This document shows positions 1 through 5,051 of a stretch of 6,615 bases of DNA, one piece after another; the stretch's first letter is position 1; every line of letters begins with the position of its first letter. The notes under the pieces are model-generated. The model had not been told where the DNA came from and made no database searches. It saw only the letters and a program-made list of their open reading frames with translations. The stretch lies in NCBI GenBank assembly GCA_003132645.1, contig PKYM01000186.1, positions 15,755 to 22,369 of the forward strand, given 5' to 3'. This stretch comes from Actinomycetota bacterium. Its GTDB lineage: Bacteria > Actinomycetota > Thermoleophilia > UBA2241. Made by a program: the position numbers and the translations under genes.

Positions 1-290
1 CCGGGCCGATTGGCGACGAGTGTCACGCCGTTGCGGTCCTGGATCACGCCGCGCGGCGCTGCGATCTCGACCGTGCGCTCGCTGTTGTTGGCGGCCTGAG
101 CCAGGTACTCCTGGGCGTCCAGGACCTGCAGAAACCAGAGCCGGAAGATGAGCACGCCGACTACGACGAACAGCAGGCCGCCGAGTATGGCCACACGCGT
201 CGTCACCGACGGCAGACGCAGCGGCTGGCGGGCGCGCGGACCGCTACGGACGGGACTGTGGTAGGCGCGGTTGAGCCTGCGCTGCCACAC
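1..290 (-). CDS. mrdA: Penicillin-binding protein 2, N-terminal part (runs off left edge)
   Basis: This is the start of a class B penicillin-binding protein, the transpeptidase that cross-links peptidoglycan during elongation with RodA and MreB-MreD. About 96 residues are visible. A basic cytoplasmic tail begins VWQRRLNRAYHSPVRSGPRA. One transmembrane helix follows at about residues 36-53 (VAILGGLLFVVVGVLIF). Next comes the family signature RLWFLQVLDAQEYL, and then the RGVIQDRNGVTLVANRP block that opens the PBP2 pedestal/dimerisation domain. The catalytic SxxK domain lies outside the window. The start is GTG at 290-288, six bases after GGAGG. No in-frame start lies closer to that site. mreD, the usual upstream neighbour, is not visible. 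The family call is firm from motif order. PBP2 rather than FtsI rests on the short tail and the RLWFLQVL/RGxIxDRNG pattern. Confidence 0.88.
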   Translation of the reverse strand, partial: MWQRRLNRAYHSPVRSGPRARQPLRLPSVTTRVAILGGLLFVVVGVLIFRLWFLQVLDAQEYLAQAANNSERTVEIAAPRGVIQDRNGVTLVANRP

Positions 291-296
291 GCTATG

Positions 297-301
297 CCTC
301 C
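297..301 (-). promoter_or_regulatory. Shine-Dalgarno for the mrdA GTG start
   Basis: The minus strand reads GGAGG, six bases ahead of GTG at 290. This spacing fixes the start codon of the PBP2 gene. A minus-strand ATG at 322-320 is in a different frame and meets a TAG just before this GTG. Confidence 0.7.
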
Positions 302-319
302 ACAGCGGAAGGAGTCTGC

Positions 320-433
320 ATGACCCGGGGCGATTCGATGGAGGAGCGTGAACGTGCTATGAGGGAGGTCTCCCTGCGCGAGGCTACGGAGCGGCGAGTG
401 ACACGGACATCAAGTTTAGTGGGCTCAGGTTGA
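320..433 (+). CDS. Possible small protein, 37 residues, divergent from mrdA
   Basis: The ATG at 320 has an excellent ribosome-binding site, GGAAGGAG at 307-314, five bases upstream. The frame runs to TGA at 431-433. The product would be very charged: it starts MTRGDSMEERERAMREVSLR and ends RVTRTSSLVGSG, with an Arg/Glu-rich helical middle. I recognise no family. There is no signal peptide or membrane segment. Codons such as TTA, TCA, ACA and CGA are poor for a GC-rich host, which argues against a conserved gene. It could also be the surviving start of a truncated gene, or the ribosome-binding site could be chance. Confidence 0.25.
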   Translation: MTRGDSMEERERAMREVSLREATERRVTRTSSLVGSG

Positions 434-436
434 GCC
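422..436. repeat. Tight inverted repeat, 6-bp arms and 3-base loop
   Basis: GGCTCA at 422-427 pairs perfectly with TGAGCC at 431-436 across GGT. It overlaps the stop of the possible small ORF and lies 10 bases before a GGGGAGGAG purine run. It could be an operator half-site pair or a minor hairpin. There is no T-tract, so it is not a convincing terminator. Confidence 0.4.
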
Positions 437-557
437 TCTGTTAAGGGGAGGAGAAGGGCCATGAAGCTTGCGAGTCGTGGCCCCCAAGGGCGCTCACGTG
501 CGGTGGGACCGCCAAGCGGGAAACCTGCCCCTGCGCAGCGGTTTCCCCGAAGAAATG

Positions 558-617
558 GTGCACCTCAGTGGACAACTCTCGAACCTTCGCCCCGAACTGA
601 GGTCGCTGTTCGACGCA
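558..617 (+). repeat. Copy 1 of an imperfect 60-bp duplication
   Basis: Aligned without gaps to 703-762, about 34 of 60 bases match by eye. The best run is TCTCGAAC, shared exactly. In one plus-strand frame both copies read alike: HLSGQLSNLRPELRSLF here and DLTRQFSNLRIEVQRLV in the second. Here the frame opens at ATG 555 and hits TAG at 621. The conserved coding sense suggests a decayed duplicated coding segment rather than a structural repeat. I do not recognise the family. Confidence 0.35.
562..603. repeat. Inverted repeat, 8-bp perfect arms
   Basis: ACCTCAGT at 562-569 is the exact reverse complement of ACTGAGGT at 596-603, with 26 bases between. It lies inside copy 1 of the 60-bp duplication, and the second copy does not keep the arms. 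It may be chance or a weak structured element. Confidence 0.35.
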
Positions 618-702
618 ATGTAGCCGATGTCCCAGAGGCAGACGACGCCCGGTCGCAAGCCGCGTGCAAACCCGATGCTGCCTGTGTTGCTGGGACGACG
701 CA

Positions 703-762
703 CGATGAGTTGCGCGGACCTGACCAGACAGTTCTCGAACTTGCGGATCGAAGTGCAGCGCC
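703..762 (+). repeat. Copy 2 of the imperfect 60-bp duplication
   Basis: This copy lies 145 bases downstream of copy 1. It keeps the frame DLTRQFSNLRIEVQRLV, in register with copy 1. The frame stays open here, but the downstream translation shows no recognisable domain. Confidence 0.35.
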
Positions 763-840
763 TCGTCGGTCACATCCTGCAGCCCACCCTATCGCACTTT
801 CCTGCCGGTCGACCCCTCACTCGCCAGTGTCCGGCGCAGA

Positions 841-861
841 CCCGGCGAGCCGCGCGCCGGG
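841..861 (-). terminator. GC hairpin after the B3/B4 gene, candidate terminator
   Basis: CCCGGCG at 841-847 pairs perfectly with CGCCGGG at 855-861 around a 7-base loop. It begins 20 bases past the stop of the B3/B4 gene. No U-tract follows on the minus strand, so this would be a T-less terminator of the kind proposed for GC-rich bacteria, or simply GC-rich chance pairing. Confidence 0.4.
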
Positions 862-880
862 CTGCAACAGCTGTGGGCGC

Positions 881-1534
881 CTATGGCAGCTCAGCCGTTT
901 CGACGTGATCGGCATCGAGTCGCGCGCACAACTCCTGCGCCGCCTGGGCGAGGCTGCTGGCCCCTTCCTGCTCGATGGCCTCGATCAGAAAGTAGGCGTG
1001 GGTCGACGTCTCGGTGATGCGAGTGCGCACACCCTGGCGCCAGTTCCAGGCGCGGCATGTCACCCCGAGGTCGTCGCGCCAGACGATCTCGCCCGGGGCG
1101 GGCGGGTCGCCCCCGTCGAACTCCTCGTCCCCGACCGCCGGCATCAGGACGACGTCACCGCGGACCCGCTCGACGTCTTCACCACCGAGCGGCAGCCCGT
1201 AGGCGACGGAGATCGCGTTGTAGAGGTCGACCAGGTGGTTGATGGCGGGCAGCTCGTCGCCGCGCGCGACGCGCTTGAGGAGCGCCTCTGCCGAGCAGGC
1301 ATAGCGGCTCGGCTTGCAGCCGAAAGCAGACATCGCGGCCCGCCAGGCGGCGATCTCGGGGAGAGCACTCGGAGGTCTGTCGCCGAGCCGGCGCCGGGCA
1401 CGGGCCTCCGCCTCGCGGAGCGGCCCGAGCGAGTCGCCACTGGACGGGCCGTTCCTCACACCGGAAGCATCCACCGCGATGGCCCGGTAGGTCGGGAACC
1501 GCTGGCGGACAACATCGCTCACGACGAGACGCAT
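881..1534 (-). CDS. B3/B4 tRNA-binding-domain protein (Phe-tRNA synthetase beta-like)
   Basis: This 217-residue protein belongs to the stand-alone B3/B4 family, related to the central domain of the phenylalanyl-tRNA synthetase beta subunit. In the synthetase that domain carries editing of mischarged tyrosyl-tRNA. The free-standing relatives are largely uncharacterised, and some are thought to edit or bind tRNA. Visible signatures are FPTYRAIAVDASGVRNGPSS (13-32), LPAINHLVDLYNAIS (95-109), YGLPLGGED (112-120) and CRAWNWRQGVRTRITETST (160-178). The last resembles the part of the family that lines the binding pocket. Length is normal for the stand-alone family. It starts five bases after the SIS gene stop (TAG, then CAGGG, then ATG), so it is the last gene of that operon. 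There is no signal peptide, so it is cytoplasmic. The family is clear; the role here is unknown. Confidence 0.87.
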   Translation of the reverse strand: MRLVVSDVVRQRFPTYRAIAVDASGVRNGPSSGDSLGPLREAEARARRRLGDRPPSALPEIAAWRAAMSAFGCKPSRYACSAEALLKRVARGDELPAINHLVDLYNAISVAYGLPLGGEDVERVRGDVVLMPAVGDEEFDGGDPPAPGEIVWRDDLGVTCRAWNWRQGVRTRITETSTHAYFLIEAIEQEGASSLAQAAQELCARLDADHVETAELP

Positions 1535-1539
1535 CCCTG

Positions 1540-2688
1540 CTACCAGTCGGGCGTCTCGTCGCCGAGACGTGCGGCCTCACGATAGGCGCGCTCCTCGCGG
1601 CGGATCAGGTCGGGATCGGTGCCGGCAAGCTCGACGACCCCGAGTGTCAAGAGCTGTACCGCCACGGCGCTCTGCAGCAGCGAGCTGAGGAGCGGCCCGA
1701 CAGGTGACGGCTCGAGCGCAGCACCGTGAACGCCACTCGGCAGCGTCGCGAGAAGTGAGCTTGGTGCCAGCGCGACCGTCGGGATGCCGATGGTCCAGGC
1801 AGCCTCCGCCACGAGCGCAAGGCGACGGTCACGCCGAGCGCCCTGACGCGGGTCGAGGGCGAGCAGGACGAGGCTCGTGGCGGCCGCATCACACCCCGCG
1901 AGATGGCCGTGCAGAAGGGTCTCGAGGTGGTAGGCGGTGGTGGGGATGCGCGCGCCCTCGGCGATCTTGAGGGCGAGCTCGCTGGCGTTGGCCTGGTCAA
2001 TGCCCAGGCCGGCGGTCACGATGCGGCCGGAGCGGCCCAGGTGCGCCGCGGCCGCTGCGAGGTCGGCGCGGCGACCCAGGGTCGACTCGATGGCGCTGAC
2101 GGCCGCATCCATTGCCTCGTCGCCGGCAATGCCGCAGATCCTTGCCCCCGCCAGGATGGCACTCACGTAGGCGAGCGTGTGACACCAGGAGTCGTCATGG
2201 ACGGGAGTGACGAAGACGAGGTCGGCGCCGGACGCGCACGAGGAGTCGGCGCAGGCCGTGATCAGCCCGGTCGTGGCTCCCCTCTCGCGGGCGGCCTCCA
2301 GCGCGAGCTTCGTCGCTCTGGTCCCTCCGTCATGAGAGATCGCGATGTAGATGCCGCCGGCGCGAGGGTCGAGGGCGGCATCGAGTGCTTGGCGCGCCTC
2401 GGCCCGGACCGTGAGGCCTTCCTGATGAAAGGAGTCTGTGAGTAGCTCGGCCACGACGACGGCGGCGTGCTCAGAGGTGCCACAGCCGGTGACGACCACG
2501 GGCTCGCCGGCGGTGGCCCCTTCTCTCACGGCATCTCGCAGTCGAGTCACTTCGGTACGGTCGGCGCCGAGGATCGGCGCTACGAGCTTGGGCTGCGCGA
2601 AGATCATCTCCTCCATCACCCAGGGCGGAGCATCGCGCAACTCGGGGAAGTCGTCGGTCAGCCAGTCGCGGTCGTCAACGGTCATCAT
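1540..2688 (-). CDS. Double-SIS-domain sugar-phosphate isomerase/aminotransferase-like protein
   Basis: This protein has up to 382 residues and two SIS (sugar isomerase) domains, arranged like the C-terminal isomerase half of GlmS and like the AgaS and fructoselysine-6-phosphate deglycase (FrlB) relatives. It has no glutaminase domain. SIS1 spans about 62-190, with the phosphosugar-binding loop GCGTSEHAA (68-76) and ISHDGGTRATKLALEAA (117-133). SIS2 spans about 220-345, with GLGIDQANASELALKIAEG (227-245) followed by YHLETLLHGHLAG (253-265). The tail DPDLIRREERAYREA resembles the GlmS-type C-terminal segment. It probably isomerises or deaminates an amino- or glycated sugar phosphate in the cytoplasm; the substrate cannot be read from sequence. 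Two starts are possible, ATG 2688 (ATGA overlap with the cupin gene stop) or ATG 2685. GGAGGT at 2696-2691 is better spaced for 2685. Translation is coupled to the regulator upstream. Confidence 0.85.
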   Translation of the reverse strand: MMTVDDRDWLTDDFPELRDAPPWVMEEMIFAQPKLVAPILGADRTEVTRLRDAVREGATAGEPVVVTGCGTSEHAAVVVAELLTDSFHQEGLTVRAEARQALDAALDPRAGGIYIAISHDGGTRATKLALEAARERGATTGLITACADSSCASGADLVFVTPVHDDSWCHTLAYVSAILAGARICGIAGDEAMDAAVSAIESTLGRRADLAAAAAHLGRSGRIVTAGLGIDQANASELALKIAEGARIPTTAYHLETLLHGHLAGCDAAATSLVLLALDPRQGARRDRRLALVAEAAWTIGIPTVALAPSSLLATLPSGVHGAALEPSPVGPLLSSLLQSAVAVQLLTLGVVELAGTDPDLIRREERAYREAARLGDETPDW

Positions 2689-3185
2689 GCACCTCCGAGC
2701 CGGGGATCGCCCCCCGGAGTGACGGTCTTCGCGGCCGGGGGCGTGATCACGATCATGAAGACGTGCAGTGGCCGCGTGCCGTGGTTGCCGTAGGAGTGGT
2801 CGGCGTCGGCCGAGAAGACAACGCTCTCGCCGGACGTGGCCGCATGGGACTCCCCATCGACCTCAAGCGCGAGGTCTCCGTCGAGCACGTGCAGAATCTC
2901 CGCTGTCCCCATCACGTGGGCTTCGGCCTCGTGAACGTCTCCGGGCTCGAGACGCCAATCCCAGAACTCGATGTGATCGAGCTGATCGCTGCCCACCAGC
3001 AATCGTCCGCTGCCGCCGCCGGGAGAGGACCACAGCTGCACGACGTCGTCACGCGAGATCACCCGCACACGCCGCTGCCTTCCGAGCTCGACCAACTCTG
3101 CGAGGCCGACGTCGAGCGCCTGCGCCAGGCGGACCAGGATAGCAAGGGTCGGATTGACGCGTTTCTGCTCGATCTGGATGAGCAT
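2685..3185 (-). CDS. XRE-family HTH plus cupin regulator, 5'-truncated
   Basis: This is the remainder of a transcription factor with an N-terminal XRE helix-turn-helix and a C-terminal cupin sensor domain. The first visible residues, SRSMLIQIEQKRVNPTLAIL, are the recognition helix and the following helices of the HTH; the homologous frame begins near 3203 (CNVSRSML). The usual 20-30 preceding residues (helices 1 and 2) are missing. Upstream DNA instead encodes the histidine kinase in another frame. Counting from ATG 3185, the cupin fold occupies about 70-150, with PGDVHEAEAHVMGTAEILHV (81-100) and FSADADHSYGNHG (124-136) as degenerate cupin motifs 1 and 2. ATG 3185 lies inside the HTH and has no ribosome-binding site, so it is probably not a native start. 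The gene overlaps the SIS gene by ATGA, so it presumably regulated that operon. As it stands it is likely a non-functional DNA binder. Confidence 0.8.
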   Translation of the reverse strand: MLIQIEQKRVNPTLAILVRLAQALDVGLAELVELGRQRRVRVISRDDVVQLWSSPGGGSGRLLVGSDQLDHIEFWDWRLEPGDVHEAEAHVMGTAEILHVLDGDLALEVDGESHAATSGESVVFSADADHSYGNHGTRPLHVFMIVITPPAAKTVTPGGDPRLGGA

Positions 3186-4221
3186 GCTGCGGCTGACGTT
3201 GCACCTGCTTGTGCGCGAAGCGCTCGCTCGCCGCCTCGACTGCCTCGGCTGCGACCTGGTCGAGCCGCAGTGGCTGCCGCTCCAGGCTGAAGTCGGCAGC
3301 GTCCATGTCGTCGAGGCTGCGTAGTCCCTTGAGCAGCCGTCCCAGCCTCTCCACCTCGTCGCCGATAACGGCGAGGTTCTCGCTCGTGGCCGCCAGGACG
3401 CCGTCCTGGAGGGCCTCGATGCGCGCCTGGATCGTCGCCAGCGGGGTGCGCAGCTCGTGGGCGAGGTCGGCGGTCATGCTGCGGCGCCAGTCCTCCTGAT
3501 GTTCGATCGCTTCGGCCATCTCGTTGAAGGTCGACGCCAGTTCACCCACCTCGTCCGACCGTTCCGCGAAGGCGGCGGCGGCGCGCTGGCGGCGCTCGCC
3601 GCGCCCCATCGCCGCCGCCGCCGCGGTGAGTGCTTCCAGCGGAGCCGTGATACGGCGGGTGGCGAAAAGACCGACGGCCACGGCGAGGAGCGCCGCGAGG
3701 GTGGCGGCGAGAGCGATGTAAAGCACGACATCCTTGCGGAAGGCGCTGTTCAAGGGCAGCGCCGGCGCCTTGGGCTGCAGGATCACCGCCGAACCGATTG
3801 GCTGGCCTCCCGCTGTGAGTGTGACGCGCCGCAGCGTCATGCCCTTGCCGGCGACCTGGGGCGGCCGTGTGGCCGCACTCGAGCCGCCCATCATCCCTGA
3901 GCCGTTCATCATGCCCGCCCCCGCGGGGCCGCTGGCGAAGCGCAGCTGGCCATCCGGCCCGTAAACCCAGACCTGGACGGAGTTGGCGGCCGCGAGCATG
4001 TCCACCGTTGCCTGGCTGCCCGCACCCCACCCGGAGCCGGCCTGATAGCCGCTCGTAATCGCGTCGAGCACGGTCTGCGTGCGCTGGTTCTGAACGTCGG
4101 TGGCATAGCGGTCGAAGCGCAGCCCGCCGGCCAGCACGACGGCAAGCGCTACCAGGGTGGCGGCAAGGACAGCGACCAGGACGTGGCTCGCACCCAGTCG
4201 ACCCCGTATGCTGCGCTTCAC
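3049..4221 (-). CDS. Sensor histidine kinase, C-terminally truncated (no ATPase domain)
   Basis: This is a membrane sensor kinase of an OmpR-class two-component system. From GTG 4221: TM1 about 12-33, extracytoplasmic loop 34-163, TM2 about 165-187, HAMP about 188-240, and DHp with H-box MTADLAHELRTP (249-260) and phosphoacceptor His255. Kinase-like sequence runs to about residue 339 (SERFAHKQ). There the N, G1 and G2 boxes of the HATPase domain should begin, but they are absent. The last 50 residues (QRQPQHAHPDRAETRQSDPC onward) are the cupin gene read out of frame, up to the stop at 3049. The sensor loop carries two Met pairs, GMMNGSGMMGGSS (103-115), like the secreted protein encoded divergently. 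The start overlaps the regulator stop (GTGA), so the two are co-translated. As written it could not bind ATP or autophosphorylate; it is a broken gene or an assembly join. Confidence 0.85.
   Translation of the reverse strand: MKRSIRGRLGASHVLVAVLAATLVALAVVLAGGLRFDRYATDVQNQRTQTVLDAITSGYQAGSGWGAGSQATVDMLAAANSVQVWVYGPDGQLRFASGPAGAGMMNGSGMMGGSSAATRPPQVAGKGMTLRRVTLTAGGQPIGSAVILQPKAPALPLNSAFRKDVVLYIALAATLAALLAVAVGLFATRRITAPLEALTAAAAAMGRGERRQRAAAAFAERSDEVGELASTFNEMAEAIEHQEDWRRSMTADLAHELRTPLATIQARIEALQDGVLAATSENLAVIGDEVERLGRLLKGLRSLDDMDAADFSLERQPLRLDQVAAEAVEAASERFAHKQVQRQPQHAHPDRAETRQSDPCYPGPPGAGARRRPRRVGRARKAAACAGDLA
3196..3212. other. Junction between truncated kinase and truncated XRE-cupin gene
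   Basis: On the minus strand, kinase coding sequence ends at CACAAGCAG (3213-3205) and XRE homology begins at TGCAACGTC (3203-3195). Both genes are transcribed the same way but in different frames. Bases 3204-3206 could belong to either side. No transposon end or long repeat is visible at the join. A single-base error cannot explain it, because both genes lose a whole domain segment here. Confidence 0.75.
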
Positions 4222-4922
4222 TTCTCCGCCTCGGCGAAGCGGTAGCCCATGCCGTACACCGTTTCGATGAACCGCAGCGAGCGCGCGTCCTCACCCAGCT
4301 TGTGGCGCACGTTCTTGATGTGGGCGTCGATGGTGCGCTCGTAGCCCTCGAAGTCGTGGCCCTGGACCTTGTTGATGAGCTCGTAGCGACTGTAGGCGCG
4401 CCCGGGGAAACGCGCCAGGGTGAGCAGCAGGCGAAACTCGGACTCGGTGAGCTCCACTTCGTCCTCGTCCAAGTAGACGCGATGGCGCCCCGAGTCGATA
4501 CGCAGCCGGCCGCCGGCGCGCAGCAGCACGTCGGCCTGCGGTTCCTGGGCGGCGCGGGAGCGGCGTAGCAAAGCGCGCACCCGCGCACTCAGCTCCCGCG
4601 GGCTGAACGGCTTGGTCATGTAGTCGTCGGCGCCGATCTTCAGCCCGCCTAGCAGGTCCTCTTCACTGTCGCGCGCCGTGAGCATCAGGATCGGCACGTC
4701 GGAGCGCTCGCGCAGCGCGCGGCAGACCTCCTCGCCCCCGATCCCCGGGAGCATCAGATCGAGCACCACGAGGTCGGCCGGCCGGCGTTCGAAGTCGGCG
4801 AGCGCCTCCTCACCCGTGACGTGCGCCACGACCATGTAACCGTCACGCTCGAGATAAGACTGCACGACCTCGGCGATGCGGACCTCGTCTTCCACCAGCA
4901 GGATGCGCGTCTCCTTGGCCAT
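4218..4922 (-). CDS. OmpR/PhoB-family response regulator
   Basis: This is a 234-residue DNA-binding response regulator, the partner of the overlapping sensor kinase. The receiver domain occupies about 5-118, with the acidic pair Glu11-Asp12 (LLVEDE), phosphoacceptor Asp55 (LVVLDLMLPG), the conserved Thr82 (MLTARD) and Lys104 (YMTKPF). The winged-helix domain occupies about 140-231. It has LTESEFRLLLTLA (148-160), the recognition helix RTIDAHIKNVRHKLG (186-200) and the wing IETVYGMGYRF. All catalytic positions and the length are normal. The start is ATG 4922. A GTG at 4955 would extend it 11 residues, but that start has no ribosome-binding site and the extension is not receiver-like. TACAAT lies six bases before ATG 4922, suggesting a leaderless transcript. 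It overlaps the kinase by four bases. It may regulate the divergent Met-rich gene, which is inferred from position only. Confidence 0.93.
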   Translation of the reverse strand: MAKETRILLVEDEVRIAEVVQSYLERDGYMVVAHVTGEEALADFERRPADLVVLDLMLPGIGGEEVCRALRERSDVPILMLTARDSEEDLLGGLKIGADDYMTKPFSPRELSARVRALLRRSRAAQEPQADVLLRAGGRLRIDSGRHRVYLDEDEVELTESEFRLLLTLARFPGRAYSRYELINKVQGHDFEGYERTIDAHIKNVRHKLGEDARSLRFIETVYGMGYRFAEAEK

Positions 4923-4928
4923 GCCTCG

Positions 4929-4934
4929 ATTGTA
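4929..4934 (-). promoter_or_regulatory. -10 element TACAAT for a leaderless response-regulator mRNA
   Basis: The minus strand reads TACAAT, then CGAGGC, then ATG. Transcription normally begins about 6-7 bases after a -10 hexamer, which places the 5' end at or next to the A of ATG 4922. The TANNNT-six-ATG arrangement is typical of leaderless genes in actinobacteria. The -35 region 17 bases upstream (CGGTGA) matches the consensus poorly. Confidence 0.5.
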
Positions 4935-5051
4935 CACACGCCCCTGGAGCTTCACCGGATGAGCAGACCCGATTCACAAGTTCTTCGAATCTACCCTCCA
5001 TACTCGGGTCCAGTGACCAAGGGAGTCGTCGAGGAGAGAGGAGCGTTCTCC
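4935..5051. promoter_or_regulatory. Divergent control region between two-component genes and Met-rich gene
   Basis: This stretch separates two divergent transcription units and must carry the plus-strand promoter. A 7-bp inverted repeat, GACCCGA (4966-4972) and TCGGGTC (5004-5010), flanks TTCACA and CATACT-like sequences. Neither makes a convincing -35/-10 pair. AGAGGAG at 5037-5043 is the ribosome-binding site, eight bases from ATG 5052. A binding site for the neighbouring response regulator is plausible here but not identifiable by eye. Confidence 0.45.

Larger units (their letters stand above)
434..880. other. Gene-poor stretch between mrdA and the B3/B4-SIS operon
   Basis: No reading frame here has the codon bias of the neighbouring genes. 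It holds an orphan Shine-Dalgarno (GGAGG, 447-451) before ATG 461, an 8-bp inverted repeat at 562-603, an imperfect duplication (558-617 and 703-762) and a GC hairpin at 841-861. The long plus-strand frame opening at 461 is antisense to the B3/B4 gene beyond 881 and is not protein-like before that. The stretch may be decayed coding DNA. Confidence 0.5.

Noticed and set aside
565..600. tRNA-like GGTTCGA on the minus strand near 585
   Set aside because: The flanking bases do not form a 5-bp T-stem and no acceptor or CCA pattern follows. It is a chance match.
461..1585. Long plus-strand frame of 374 codons starting behind a good Shine-Dalgarno
   Set aside because: Beyond 881 it is antisense to the clear B3/B4 gene and the SIS gene end. 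Before that its codons show no host bias and its translation resembles no protein.
1903..2445. 180-codon plus-strand frame
   Set aside because: Antisense to the SIS gene, whose motifs are unambiguous.
3195..3215. Simple sequencing frameshift within one kinase-cupin fusion gene
   Set aside because: Correcting the frame would still leave no ATPase domain and only half of an HTH. The two sides are parts of unrelated families.
3542..4588. 348-codon minus-strand frame across the kinase and regulator
   Set aside because: Arg/Pro-rich shadow of the two real genes in another frame.
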